A DNA stretch of 64,000 bases from Rhododendron vialii (lineage: Eukaryota > Streptophyta > Magnoliopsida > Ericales > Ericaceae): NCBI RefSeq assembly GCF_030253575.1, contig NC_080569.1, forward strand, positions 9,865,001-9,929,000, written 5' to 3'. This document shows positions 13,066 through 26,487 of this stretch, in pieces. The translations under genes and the position numbers were made by a program. Each line of letters begins with the position of its first letter. Position 1 is the stretch's first letter. The notes below the pieces were generated by a model. That model ran no database searches. It was not told the origin of the DNA and saw only the letters and a program-made list of their open reading frames with translations.

Positions 13066-14881
13066 GTATGCTAATATTAAATTATCGGCCTGTGCCGGCA
13101 TTGTCACGTCCAAGTTTAGAGGAACGGGACAATTACGGTGGTACCCTATTTGGACGGGATGTCATTTACAAGTATACATGCTGTCACTACGAAACTAAGC
13201 TCCATTTTTTTTTTCTGCCCTCCACACGATGGTGTTGCGGCTTCGCCCCAACTTTACTATTGTCTTTGGATACTTACACTTTGTTAATTTGTTCTGCGTA
13301 CGTACGTTAGAAAATTATTACATAATCTTAAGTCATATGAGTAACAATATCAAAGAGTGAAGAAAGAAAATACGTATCATTATTCACTTCCTACATTGGA
13401 CTCAGAATGGTCTTGGGTTCTGAGTCTTCCACCACAAAGATAGAGTAAGTGATTTACATATTTGAGTTTCATTCACTAATTTATTCACAATCATATAAAA
13501 TTCAACCCTAATGTCAGTAAAATCAGGGGAAAAAAACCCCTATCTAAGTACTATTATACTGTACAATAGTCAGCAAATTCTTGATTTCGGTTACTTATAC
13601 TATTAAACAAACAATATGAACCAAATCCACCCTTAACTTATACTAGTATGCACTTATAACCAAGGGTAAAGTGGAGATTGGTAGATGGTAGGGTCAAATA
13701 ATTAACTAGAGCCAATAAGGGTTTGGTCGAATTTAATAATGAAAAAATACATAAATCTAATATTTCACAGGATCTTAAGATATTTGTCTGATAAATATAT
13801 GGGGTCTAACCCATTCAAAATACAATAAAAATATAATTATGAGATTTGTTTTAACACGATGGCGTCAAGTGACTCCACTTTATTGCTCTTTGGCCCTTGC
13901 TTAGATTTATATACGTAATTTGGAAATGCACAACAAAATCTACATTTTTTTGTTTCATTTTGGATCCGTGGAAAGTAACGTCGGGCATGTGGTTTTGTAA
14001 AAAATACATTCCCACTCCCGAAATTCAGAAGTTAAGCATGCATAAGCTGCTAAAGAATTTGGACAATGCCTAACTCTGTTAGCGTTGTTTACTACTAAAA
14101 GTCTATAATGCCCTTGTATTTCTTTCGTTTTTACAAGACACTTTTCCTTTCTACCACCTTTCTGATTACTTTCCTAAATGTAGAACATGTTCATATAAAA
14201 TTTTAAAAAAAAAATACAGAGGAAAAAAAGAAGAAGAAAAAAAAAAAAAAAGCTACTCCATTTCACAGATGAGCTTTGGCACATGGTGTGAGTCAGTCAA
14301 AAGAATAGAGTAGATGGGTAGAATTGAGGTGGTGCAGGGAGGCTTTGCTGTGAAGGCACGAATATATATGAGGAGTAAGGGCTGGCCACAAGGAACCTCA
14401 AGGCATGTGCTTCCTCACATCTCTCTTTGTCAGGTGGGACTCCTTTTGACACCACACACAACACAGGGCCCCCCCCCACTTGCCCCCCTTCTTTTTATTT
14501 ATTTTTTATTTTTATCATCATCACAAGTGATTCAAGTTTCCTCTCCCTTTTGATTTCCTTTGCAAGTTTATACCATTTCACCAAACATTCAGACCTTTGT
14601 ACTATAGAATAGTAGCATCAGTACTACTTGCATTCATTATGGAATGGATATATAGATTCCTCTCTGGGAGTAGTTTAGGGAGCAGTTTTCGGGACCAGTG
14701 AAGGTCCATATCAAAAATAGGACCTCATTGTGTTCGGTTTGGGTTTAGAAACCTAACCCTTTTTTCTCTCTAATAAGTTTTTTCCCATTTATTACTCTCG
14801 TTTATCCATATCTCTCTTCAATCGTTATCTCAAAAATCACCATCAAAATCCAAACCAAACAAAGTAATTAATTAAGCAAAA
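13066..14881. other. Intergenic DNA without recognised genes
   Basis: No convincing coding frame. It contains homopolymer A and C runs (14234-14251, 14468-14477). The short frames at 14297-14612 have no family match and start mostly at non-ATG codons. Confidence 0.35.
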
Positions 14882-15074
14882 GGAAAATGATTTTAGCACT
14901 CGTCTTTTTACTAATGACACTCTCCTTTTTGTCTTTTAGTGTGTGTGAATTTACAAAATAGTCCATGCATTTTGTGAAAATTTATTGCATTGAGGGGTGG
15001 TTTAGTAAATTCATCCAACTAAAAGACAAAGAGGAGTGTCATTGGTAAAAAAGAGAGTGTTAAAATCATTTCCC
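14882..15074. mobile_element. Short palindromic MITE
   Basis: The left arm GAAAATGATTTTAGCACTC and ACTAATGACACTC pair with the right arm, which read inverted is GGGAAATGATTTTAACACTC and ACCAATGACACTC. Arms exceed 40 bp in a 193-bp element. There is no coding potential. Confidence 0.7.
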
Positions 15075-16293
15075 ACAAAGCAAAACTACAACTATATAAC
15101 GAAGCTTAGAGCCGGTCTTGACTTTTCAGAGGCTTAAAGCGAAAATTAAAAATAAAACCTTTTGTTGGGCTATTACAAGCGGTAAAAAAGTAAGAGAGGC
15201 CCCTAAGATTCAAAAAACTCTATAGGCTTAAAAAGACCGCAACACAAATTTTAGCTCAGGATTGACTCTAACGAGGCTAGCTATGAATCAAAATCTTCAC
15301 CCTCACTCATGAATAAAATAACGAATCAAAACCATATAATCTGTGTCTGAAAACCTCGAGACTAGTGCCCCCATTCAGTGGCGGAACTGTGTGTAGTAGG
15401 GGTGGCTTTGATAGAATAGTGTACTATCTATGTACCAAACTATGTTAGTATATTGCTATAATTCCCCCCACTCTCTATCGCGACACTCCCAATAATAAAA
15501 TCCTGATTCCGTCTATGCCTCGTTAAACCCAATTTGCAAATTAATTAAATTAATTAACTTGAAAGCCGGTATTGTGTCCTTTTGCTTGAGTTCCGAAAGA
15601 AAAGAGATCTCTTTTTTGTTTGTGTTAATCCAACTCATAACCAATCAAAGTAATATAACGAGACTCGATACGTGTCTCAAGGTGCTAAACAATGGAAAAC
15701 AAGCATTCAATTTTCCAATAATGTTCGACCAATTGTTGGGGGATATTGCAGTGGGTGAGTGGCTAAGTAATTGTGAACTCATCACTTACCGCTATTTATT
15801 TTTTGATTGTTAAACTTTTTTAGGAACGAAGGTGTACAAATTTTCTTGAAGTAGTTCTCATGCTACTCACATGTTATTTTTTACTGATTCAACAAATTTT
15901 TTTTTTATAATCACTGACTCGATAAATTGAAGAAAATTTGTTGAAGACCGTGCCCAGAGGTATGCAGACCTCAAAACGAACAAGTTCAGTCTATGGAAGA
16001 TAAACACTTTCTACCCAACAAAAGTATTTCTAAAAAAGTCCATACCATCAACATAGTTCTTTTCGCATTCTCAATGCTTGTTTTTTCCTCTTGGTTAAGG
16101 AGAGCACAAAATTGACAACAAATGCAGTACGGAGTCTCGTGGAAGAGATTACCCATACAATTTAGACAGATTCAGAATGATGGGACAATTATGAAGTAAA
16201 CCTAAGAAAATTATTTTTGTAATTTTCTCTATTTAGGTGAATTTACTATAACTCTTTGTTGTATGAAAACTGAACTAATAAAAATAGAAAAAT
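15075..16293. other. Intergenic DNA with degenerate hAT-like remnants
   Basis: 15109-15271 starts AGAGCCGGTCTTGA and ends in a near-inverse. 15376 reads CAGTGGCGGAACTG, the usual start of hAT MITEs, with a degenerate partner near 15520. Both are too eroded for firm limits. There are no genes. Confidence 0.35.
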
Positions 16294-16443
16294 GCTACCT
16301 CTATCTTTAGGGCGGAGGATAATAGATAAAAAATGTATTGATATTTGTAAAAGTGTATTAACATCCGTGAAAATATGTATTGATATCCGAACTTGTTTGG
16401 AATTATTAGTGTATTATCCTCCGCCCAGTTGGCGGAGGTTAGC
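16294..16443. mobile_element. 150-bp MITE
   Basis: The left end runs from GCTACCTCTATCTTTAGG into GCGGAGGATAATA. The right end read inverted runs from GCTAACCTCCGCCAACTGG into the same GCGGAGGATAATA. TIRs are about 32 bp. Confidence 0.7.
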
Positions 16444-16902
16444 AAAACCGGTAAAAATACAACGTGATAATTTCATATTTTGAATGACGACAAAAAAGAA
16501 GAAGTAGGAATGGCAAAAAGAAGCGTGTGAAAATTAGTCTACTATGAAAAAATGTTCAATTTTTTTTTATAGAAAATAAAGTGGTGCCATTAATAATTTT
16601 ATTAAAAAAATTCCCATTAATTTAAAGATCTTATCAATTCTTTGAATTGGCGTAAACGTCTTTGTCAAAACTATTAATAGAAGTATACTTTTAATCGAAA
16701 CCAATACTATTACTACAGTACTATTTTTCAATGGTAGACGGAAAAGTATTACTCAAAACCAGTGTCAATTACAGGAAAATTCGCAAATACCGGGGCTTTA
16801 TGGTAATTTCCAACGCCCCGTAACGGTACCAAAATTTGAGTTTTGTCTTTCTTAACTTGGAGTATTTTGTTTCTGTTTATTTTTAAAATCCAGAGGCTCC
16901 CT

Positions 16903-17275
16903 TCTCTCTCTCTCTCTCTCTCTCTTAACTCCATCGCTCAAGTTCTCTCTCTTCCCCGTATTTTAAACCTAACAAAAAAATCCTGTACGGAACCCGTCTT
17001 CTCTCTCTTTCTCTGAGACAGGCAGCATTGTTTGCGGGCACTTTCTCCCTTCTCCCCCTTCGGCATTTCCGAAAGCAATCTCTCTCTCTCTCTCTCTACG
17101 ACGGCCGGCCGTTGAATACACTGTAAGTAAGTAACTGTATTGACTTTGCAGTCCGATCTCACTCTCGATCCACTTCTGATTTATTAGTCTTTTCCCTCCC
17201 TTTGCAATTCAATCCCCCCCTACATCCCCCACCCTCCCCACCACTCTCTCTCTCTCTACATACATATATCTCTAT

Positions 17276-17335
<60 letters not shown>
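16903..17335 (+). promoter_or_regulatory. Kinesin-5 5' region with CT runs and a (TA)27 microsatellite
   Basis: The region carries CT runs at 16903-16925, 17083-17097 and 17245-17258, and an uninterrupted TA repeat at 17281-17335, ending about 145 bp before the kinesin ATG. Core promoter elements cannot be told apart from the repeat. CT/GA runs bind BPC-type GAGA factors in plants. Confidence 0.5.
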
Positions 17336-17337
<2 letters not shown>

Positions 17338-17478
17338 TCGAATCGCATTTTCTCACTATACGTTTACTCGACGCCAGATTTGTTTTCCGTTCTCGACGAT
17401 CTCTCCGTGACTCGATCCGAGTTAACTCAGCCAGCTGTTGTCGTTGTTAATTTGAGATTTGCAGGACAATTGAAGCGC

Positions 17479-20400
17479 ATGGAGAGGAGAGGAGGCATGG
17501 TTTCCCTATCCCCGTCGCAGACGCCGCGGTCGAGCGACAAGGTCGCGAGAGATCTGCGATCGGCCGAGGGGAACTCCAGCATAAAGTTCGACAAGGATAA
17601 AGGCGTCAATGTCCAGGTCATTGTTCGATGCAGGTGAGTGAGTTTTCGAATCCGACATAATCGGAATCTTAATTTAATCTTAGAATTGAGTATTATGATC
17701 TTAAAATGAGAGTAATTTTTGAAGAGAAAGTCTAGAAACACAACAACATGCACTGGATTTTGCACAAGATGCCCGTGTGACAGTGTATAATCGGCAACTG
17801 GATGGATTGCTAGTTTTTCAACTACCAACGAGAAACTGCGACCAGGGCCGGCCCCAGGGTTTTTAGTGCCCAAGGCTAATTAAAAAAAAGTGTGCCCTTA
17901 AAGAGTTAATACTTAACAATTTTTACGGCAACAATCACAATACGAGAAAAAGCCAAACCAATATAAAGTTCTACTAATTATTACATACAAATACAAAATA
18001 CGAGATCATCAAGATTTTGGGGTGAGTTTGGGGGGAAACAATTTTGGGGAGGTGTTATTCGGTGGTTTGGGGGAAATGATTTTGGGAACTTAGTGGGTTG
18101 AGCACTTGCGCTTATGAATGGTAGGTTGGGCTAACTCATTACCTCTAATTGGACATTTTTTTCATTCTATTGGACTTAAAAAGAGTCATATGCAAACCCA
18201 AATAATAAAACTATTAGAGTGCCCCTGAAAATTGGAATTTTTGGGATGCCCAAGGCCTAGGCCTCCTTGGGCCTTGGGGTTGGGCCGGCTCTGACTGCGA
18301 CATACGTATGCTGTGCAAAATATTATGCAAGTTGCCGTGAAAGTCTAGAAACACAACAACATGCGCAACATTTTGCACAAGATGCTTGTGTGACAGAATT
18401 TTGATTGGTAACTGGATGGATTGCTAGTTTTTCAACCGCCAACAAGACATTGCCACATAGGCGCATTGTGCAGAATATTGTGCACGTTGCCGTGTTTGTA
18501 GATCTCCTTATGTGTGAATAATGGTGGATTGGTTTGGCATTGCTTTGTAGGCCGCTGAACGAGGATGAGCTGAGACTGCATACGCCGGTGGTGATTACTT
18601 GTAACGAGAACAGAAGAGAAGTGTCTGCGGTTCAGAACATTGCCAATAAGCAGATTGATAGAACTTTCCTGTTCGATAAGGTTTGGGTTATTTTCATCTT
18701 GGTTCCTTGGATTAACGATACTAGATGCTTGGGCACACATGATGCCTGTGCAAATTCTGAAGGAAAGATAAAAATCTTTGAATTGATATTAATCTGGATA
18801 TGGAAGTTGAAAAGAGGGGAGAAGATACTTGGGGTGACATTGTTGTTTCTTCTTGACAGTTCTATTCAAGTAGTTAAAGGGGTAGTTGGGGAAAAAAGAG
18901 TGTGAGCCAGCCTCAAAACTGACGTTCATGCCATAAGGACTGTTCCTTTTATAATAGATAATAGATGTTCAGTTGATGTGTAGATTGAAACAATGAATTT
19001 ATGGAGCCTTAGTGCACAGAACTAAATTAATCCTTTGAGTTTCAAAACTTAGATAATGTTCCTTATGAGTATGATTTTCTCAGCAATCAACTGAACTGTA
19101 ATGCAATCTTGACTGCAGTAAGTAGAACCACCCCTTTGTTGGTTTGGTCTCTCAATTCTTAAGTCAATTATGTACTGCAGAGTTTGTTGCTCGTATTGTG
19201 GAAATGCTGTGATTTTGGGTACTTCTTCTGTGTAGGTGTTTGGTCCAACCTCCCAACAAAAGGACTTGTATGATCAAGCTGTGTCTCCTATAGTGTTTGA
19301 AGTTCTTGAGGGCTATAACTGCACTATTTTTGCATATGGTCAGACGGGAACAGGGAAAACATACACAATGGAGGGTGGAGGAAGGAAAAAGGTCTGATTT
19401 TAGTACCAGAAATGGAATGCGATTGATTGCATTTATGTGTGGTGTCTCCTCATTTTCTGCATCATATGTCACCCACACGCACGCACCACTCTTAAATACA
19501 TATATGCGTATATTACCCATGGAATTGTGGTACTTGTGCATATTTCTTAAAATCGTATTGTTTCTTTGTTGCTTTCTGCAGAATGGCGAGTTCCCGAATG
19601 ATGCAGGTGTTATTCCCAGGGCTGTTAGGCAGATTTTTGATATATTAGAAGCTCAAAATGCCGAGTACAACATGAAAGTTACATTTCTTGAGTTATACAA
19701 TGAGGAAATAACAGATCTCTTAGCCGCAGAGGAAAGTTCAAAATTCATAGATGACAAATCCAAGAAACCTATAGCTCTCATGGAGGATGGAAAAGGTGGT
19801 GTTTTTGTCAGAGGCTTGGAAGAGGAGATAGTATGTACCGCCAATGAAATTTATAAAATATTAGAGAAAGGTTCTGCTAAGAGAAGAACCGCGGAGACAC
19901 TTCTTAACAAACAAAGTAGTCGATCTCACTCAATATTTTCCATCACGATTCACATTAAGGAGTGTACTCCAGAGGGGGAGGAGATGATTAAATGTGGGAA
20001 GCTCAATCTTGTTGACCTTGCTGGGTCTGAGAACATTTCTCGCTCTGGTGCAAAAGAGGTAACTCATAATCAACAACTGCGACTTCTTTGGTTTGATCTG
20101 TCCACTAACGCATTGTGTGTTGGTGAATTCAAGTGTATTGTATAAGAACTCGCTTATGTATTTTTCTTAAGTCAAGAAATCTATATATTGTTGCAGGGAA
20201 GAGCCAGGGAAGCTGGCGAGATCAATAAAAGTTTGCTCACACTTGGTCGTGTCATTAACGCTCTTGTTGAGCACTCTGGTCATGTACCATATAGGTACGA
20301 TTTTACATTGGCGACTGAGGTATGTTTTATCTTGCAAAAAGACAAACTACTTAAAAGGTACTTTTACTTGGAATATCAGGGATAGCAAACTAACAAGATT

Positions 20401-23400
20401 GTTGAGGGATTCCTTGGGAGGGAAAACAAAGACGTGCATAATTGCAACTGTATCACCCTCTATTCCTTGTTTGGAAGAAACACTCAGCACTCTAGATTAT
20501 GCACACCGTGCCAAAAATATCAAGAACAAACCAGAGGTCAGTTTTATCATTGTTAAAGAGGGATAGTAATATTTTCAGTAACCACTTTTTTGTGCCACCC
20601 TTTCTCCTTTAATCTTTTCAAGTTTAACTGTCTTCCGACTCTCCCCGTAGGACATTGTCATAACAGTTTCACTTGGTTACTATTCCAGATTAATCAAAAG
20701 ATGATGAAATCAGCAGTTATCAAGGATTTGTATTCTGAGATTGACCGGCTAAAGCAAGGTTAATAACTTCATACTATTCAAAATGCATATGCTTAACATT
20801 GTGAATCGTGATGCTAACTTCCTCTTTTTCAAACCAGAGGTATATGCTGCTAGGGAGAAGAATGGTATTTATATACCAAGAGATCGTTATCTTCAGGATG
20901 AAGCAGAGAAAAAGGTTCACCTTCAGTCTGTTATTAATATTCCTACTATTGATTTATGTTAAGGGTTTCGAACCCAGACATCTGCTCCATAATGCTCTTA
21001 TATTACCAGAACTAGAAAGAGTTCTCTGGTCTTTGAGTTTGAACCGTTTGAAAGTGACATATACTTATGTGAGAGCCCCTTAGTGAGATGGGACTTGGGA
21101 ACCCTGTTGATTCTTCCACTTATCATTTTTTTCAGGCCATGGCTGAAAAAATAGAGCGCATGGAGCTTGATTTCGAATCCAGAGACAAGGTACAACTACG
21201 ATTTTTGAATTATTTGGGTACATGTTTCCCCTAGTTCCCATGAAGTTGTCTAATTACCTTGTTGTGCCTTCTACAGCAAGTAATGGAGCTGCAGGAACTC
21301 TACAATTCTCAGCAGCTTTTGACTGCAGAATTAAGTGACAAACTTGAAAAAACTGAGGTATAGAAGTGGGATATCAATGGACAGTTTGATTCCTCTACGG
21401 CAACGTATTTGCACTTTTGCTTTCTTCTCGCATTTCTCATTCTTCTTTTTATTCCAGAAAAAGCTCCATGAAACTGAGCATGCATTGTTCGATCTCGAAG
21501 AAAGACACAGACAAGCAAATGCAACAATCAAAGAAAAAGAATACCTGATATCCAACCTTCTCAAGTCAGGTGAGCATAGTGTCGTCTTTTTAGAATTACT
21601 AGAATTATTACCTCAGCCTGTATAGCAGTTGGTGCCAACTTTATGTTTTTTGCAACAATTACGTTCTTGAGCTATCCATGTGCATCAGATTTTATCTCTC
21701 TAGTTTGTCATGGCATTCTCTAGATCGTCAGTTATGCATTGTTTGAATTGTACATGTACGTTTACATTTTTAATTGATCCACTTCTCTCCATCTTGTGTA
21801 CACTGTTTTTATTTTCCATGGCTGCATAATTTACAATGTTGGAATTTGTACCATTTATGTTGTCTGTATGACAAAGGAATCTTTTGTTTTATCAGAGAAA
21901 GCACTTGTTGAGCGTGCTCTTGAGCTTCGAGAGGAGCTAGATAATGCTGCATCAGATGTCTCTAGCTTATTCACAAAGATTGGTTAGTGTGCTGATTTTC
22001 AAGAAATCAGAAGCAGTTAACTTATGTTTCTGTTACGGTAAATGTTGTAACATTATTGGTCGTGGTTTGGTTTCTCAGAGCGCAAGGATAAAATAGAAGA
22101 TGGAAACAGAATTCTTATTTGCAAATTCCAGTCTCAATTAACTCAACAGCTTGAAACCTTGCATAAGACTGTGGCAGCTTCTGTCACACAACAGGAACAA
22201 CAATTGAAAGACATGGAGGAAGACATGCATTCTTTTGTATCCACAAAGGCAGACGTAAGATTAGGCTTCGATAAATGAATTTGTAGGCTTAAAACTGGCT
22301 TGAAAATATTTTATCGACCTGAAACATTTCATCACCTTTGGCATGCCTTAGGCTACTGATGAACTTCGAGGCCGTCTAGTAAAACTCAAAACCAAGTATG
22401 GTTCTGGTATCAAAGCTTTGGATGATTTAGCTGGGGAGCTTGATGGAAATTCCAGGTCAACGTTTGGACATCTGAATTCTGAAGTTGGTAAACATTCATC
22501 AGCGCTGGAGGATGTATGTACTTCTTGGTATTATGCTTCAAGAGAACCTATGAAATTCTCCTGTTGGCTTTTGTTTGAACTTCATTCACATGTGCAGCTT
22601 TTCAAAGGAATAGCTTCAGAAGCTGATGCTTTACTTAATGATCTTCAAAAGAGTCTTCACAGTCAGGAAGATAAAGTAGCTGCATATGCACAACAGCAGC
22701 GCGAGGTTGGTATTTTCTTAACCAAGTATTCTTTGTGGTGATTTTAGCTATCACTTGAGCAATTATAAATCACCATGTATCGTATCATTCTTAGACTATG
22801 TACAGTGACATTGCTTTTAACCAAGTATACTTCATGGTGATTTAGCTATCACTTAAGGAATTAGAAACCACCAAGTCTTATATCATTCTTAAACTATGTG
22901 CAGGCACATTCCAGAGCTGTGGCAACTACTCTGTCTATTTCTCAAATTACTGCGAACTTCTTCAAGACGTTAGATGCGCATGCCTCAAAATTGAGCGAAA
23001 TCGTAGAAGAAGCACAAACAGTCAATGATGAGAAATTGTCTGAGCTAGAAAAGAAATTTGAGGTGGAACATGCCCTTTGTCTGAAACATCTCTTTTGATT
23101 GAATCAGTTGAAAAGTGACTTGACTTTTCCGGTTTCGATCATGTTTTCCCCTCACTATAGGAATGTGCTGCAAATGAAGAAAGGAAACTCTTAGAAAAGG
23201 TGGCAGAGTTGCTCGCAAGTTCAAATGCAACAAAAAAGAAACTGGTATTTGGTCTATCCTTCTATCAACATTGTACTCCCATATTGTTTCTGTTGATCTG
23301 CATCCATTTCATGTAATTATGGTTTACCCAAAGCTTTAACTAGGGTTAAGATGAAAATCTTTAGCTGCCTTTGAATGCTGTAATTTTGTCAAAAAGGAAT

Positions 23401-25665
23401 GTTCTAGCCCTGTCCTAAAAGGGGTCCAGACAGATAAATGTGCAATTAGTCACTGCAATTTCCTACTTTTTGATTTTCTGCAACTTCATATGTAGAGAGT
23501 CAAATTCCAGCACATATGGTGTCTTAACACAAAGGGACAAGTATTTCGACGTTGGTGCGTCATTTGCAAGTCTTTTGTATCTTTGATTCACACAAGAATA
23601 GCAAACAGCAGTGGTGTTATTATGTCATGAAACTGTTCAGAAAATATTCTGACTCACAAAATAAAGTTACTAATGTCTAACTATTCCCATTTTCTCGCAA
23701 TATTTTGACTATGAGCAAATTTTTGTTTAGATTACTTGTTGCAAGCCTTTGCAAGCAATAATTGGCCTTTCATTAGAAAACAATACCTGTGCATCGCTTC
23801 ATTTTATTCTGTTAGTTTCGCACATCTAGCTATAATTCTTCCCCTCGTCAAGGTGCTTCAGTAATTGTATATTGTGTTGCATCTTCATCAGGGTTGTAAA
23901 ACGTTGTTAAGAATGGTGGACCGTCTAAACTTCTTTGGTTGTTATGCTTTAGGTTCGAACAGCAGTTCATGGTCTTCGGGAAAGCGCAGCCAGCAGAACC
24001 AGTAGATTACAGCAAGAGATGTCAACTATGCAAGATTCCAGTTCTGCTGTTAAAGCTGAATGGAAGGTTTACACGGAAAAAGCTGAAACTCACTATCTTG
24101 AGGATACTGCTGCAGTAGAAAGTGGAAAGAAAGACATGGAAGAAGTCCTCCAGAGCTGGTATGAGCAGCTTGAGATCATGATTAGAGCCAAAATGAACAC
24201 CCTGCAATCTTATTAATCCTTCTCATCTAAACTTGGTGTAGTTTGCTGTTTCTTCATCCTCTGCTACTAATTGTGACAAGAATATATGTTTTCCAGTTTG
24301 CAAAAGGCAAGGATTGGTGCACAGCAGTGGAGTAATGCTCAAGATTCATTGCTTGGTCTGGAGAAGAATAATGTTGCTTCCGTAGAGGATATTGTTAGGT
24401 AAAGTGACATCTTACAAAGGTTTATTCTAATCTCTCTGTCCCATTTTGTTTTGTTTTCTTTTTGCTGGAAATTGTGCGGGTTAAACAGAAGGACAAGTTT
24501 TTTTATCTTTGGGCGTAATAGTTTTTTGAAATACTTTTTCACTAATCAAAAGATATCAAGAAGCAGAAGTTTCCAGAATTATCTCATGAAAGAATAATAT
24601 AGAAAGTATGTTCGATTCCTAGCGATATCACTTATCAGGACTAGCGAGTAGTTTATTTTGTTGCTGCGCTTCATTTCATTTTATTTTTTATCTAAACATT
24701 TCTTCAATTTTTATCTTCACAGAGAGGGAATGGACGCCAATCAAAACCTACGTGCTCAGTTTTCTTCTGCCATGTCCTCAACACTTGAAGATGCGGACTT
24801 AGCAAGCAAGAATCTCCTGACCTCAATTGATCGTAAGTGTCTGGTTTTTGATATACAGAGATCCTACTTTATTTGACTGCCATAGGTCCTTCCATGTGTA
24901 AAATTCATTCAACTGAGACAAATGCTTGCAGATTCATTACAACTAGATCACGACGCATGTGGAAATCTAGACTCCATGATTGTTCCTTGTTGTGGAGAGC
25001 TGCGGGAACTGAAGGGCGGACACTACCATAAGATTGTGGAGATAACGGAAAATGCTGGAAAATGTCTTCTAAGTGAATATGCGGTAAGAATTTCCAAATA
25101 TCATTTGAATATAGGTAAAAAGTTGCCACTATTGTTGCATACTTGTTGGGTTGTGGAGAGGCGGGAGTTACAACTGTTTGTATCCATTTCTCCTTGTCCT
25201 TTTGGGAGAAAAAAAGAAAGAGAAGAAGATCTTTACCTCAAAAAACCTCCTAAATCCCATTTTAGACAACTTATTGTCATTTTTGACCAAATGATGTTGG
25301 GAAAAGAGTCCTTCTCATTGTCACATTGGACAAGAACATATATGCTGTAAAGTTACAATTGTGATTGCATTCCATTTTTATCCAATTTGTCCGAAAAAGT
25401 TGTCATTTTCACGTTCTTATCTTTTCCACATGAGCAGGTGGATGAACCGTCTTGTTCAACCCCGAGAAAGAGGTCATTCAATTTGCCGAGCATCACATCC
25501 ATCGAAGAACTCAGAACCCCCTCATTTGAGGAGTTACTGAGGGCATTTTGGGATGCGAAATCCTCAAAGCAAACAAACGGTGATGTGAAACATCTCCTGG
25601 GTTCATACGAGGGTAGTCCCAATTCTATAAGAGATTCCAGATTTCCTCTCGCTGCTATAAACTAG
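17479..25665 (+). CDS. Kinesin-5 (BimC/Eg5-type, KIN-5) motor protein, 22 exons
   Basis: Exons: 17479-17633, 18551-18680, 19236-19391, 19582-20058, 20197-20294, 20380-20536, 20689-20758, 20838-20914, 21136-21189, 21277-21357, 21458-21569, 21896-21982, 22079-22254, 22352-22513, 22598-22705, 22904-23062, 23161-23244, 23953-24158, 24297-24398, 24723-24832, 24932-25083, 25438-25665. All introns are GT-AG with consistent phase, giving 1046 aa, normal for plant kinesin-5. The N-terminal motor has the P-loop GQTGTGKT (aa 130-137), switch [10 protein letters not shown] (256-264), switch II DLAGSE (292-297) and neck-side [11 protein letters not shown] (end about 391). Coiled-coil stalk exons follow. 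STPRKR (about 978-983) resembles the Cdk-phosphorylated BimC box. The protein ends FPLAAIN. Family role: homotetramers crosslink and slide antiparallel microtubules in spindle and phragmoplast. The first ATG in frame with the motor is at 17479. Confidence 0.96.
17726..18502 (+). repeat. Tandem duplication in kinesin intron 1, split by a MITE
   Basis: The unit starting GAAAGTCTAGAAACACAACA begins at about 17726 and again at about 18340. Both copies run through TTTTGCACAAGATGC, ACTGGATGGATTGCTAG and the GTTGCCGTG end. Copy 1 is interrupted by the hAT MITE at 17843-18293. The element therefore landed after, or did not take part in, the roughly 155-bp duplication. Confidence 0.85.
17843..18293. 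mobile_element. hAT-type MITE in kinesin-5 intron 1
   Basis: The 451-bp element begins CAGGGCCGGCCCCAG and ends GGGCCGGCTCTG, with the perfect 8-bp direct repeat ACTGCGAC on both sides (17835-17842, 18294-18301). The end type matches 8121-8736. It lies wholly inside intron 1 and does not touch splice sites. Confidence 0.9.
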
Positions 25666-26400
25666 GCGGGGATCAGAACTCAATGTATGAATATATAGTG
25701 GAGTTTGTACATAAACATATGCCTGGGGGTTCATTTCACACCAGTATTCTTTTCTATTGTCTGTCAAATTCATTTGTGGAGGAAAGATAGGAAAATGATA
25801 GTAGATTTTTTGAATGATTTTTCTTTTTTTCGGGTGGTCTATTTGTCTGTTCGTTTCAATTCTCCGCTCTGAGAAAGGCTTTCGACTGTTTGTATTAAAA
25901 AGTTCTATTCCAGTGTATCAATTCTGGTTAGCAGTTCTACATTCCATTTTCCTATGTTGATGGTTTATCCAATTAAGGAATTTTTCAAAATCACATCAGA
26001 GCAAGTTGCTCCTCTTCTTGAACAAGGAGAAAGGTAATAAGCCAACCCAGCAAATGACATGAGCAACATTACGGTTTGGTTTGCATGGCCTGTTACGGCA
26101 AATGCTTGTCAAAAAAAATCTTAATAGGGATTTTTGAATTCCATACTAAATCTGGCCAATTGCCCGTCCTAGCTCACTCTACATTCTTGATAACCCATCT
26201 TTGTTTTAGTAGAGTCGGATGGGCTATATTGTCTCCTCAAAAGTTTTGTAACAAAAAATCAACTCGTATTGACCAATCAAATTTGTTGCTGATACAACAC
26301 ATTTATAAATTATAGTATTCATCAATTAATCCAATTAGTCTATTTACCTGTGTATTACTTTTCTTTTTTCCTTTTGTTGAATTTTCTTATCGTGAGAAAA
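25666..26400 (+). other. Kinesin-5 3' UTR and flank
   Basis: AT-rich DNA after the stop codon, with no other gene. The polyadenylation site is not determined. Confidence 0.45.
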
Positions 26401-26411
26401 CTCTATTTCTA

Positions 26412-26487
26412 CTTTAGTTTCCCGAGCTTCATTCTCTGGGGAACAACGTTACCAAGACATTTAATTGATGAAGCTCGGGAAACAAAA
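26412..26487. repeat. Isolated short hairpin
   Basis: TTTCCCGAGCTTCAT at the left pairs with ATGAAGCTCGGGAAA at the right. The stem extends by a few more bases on the outside and the loop is about 34 nt. It could be a tiny MITE or a small-RNA precursor; it matches no miRNA that I recognise. Confidence 0.5.

Noticed and set aside
14297-14612. Possible microRNA-like segment (CCTCACATCTCTCTTTGTCAGG)
   Set aside because: It faintly recalls a miR156/miR535 star strand, but no complementary arm lies nearby.
17159-17450. Long Ile-Tyr dipeptide frames on both strands near 17280 and similarly near 40456-40763
   Set aside because: They are translations of TA/ATAC microsatellites and have no protein character outside the repeat.
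17380-17478. N-terminal extension of kinesin-5 upstream of 17479
   Set aside because: The extension starts at TTG, not ATG; the first in-frame ATG is 17479 and kinesin-5 N-termini are short.
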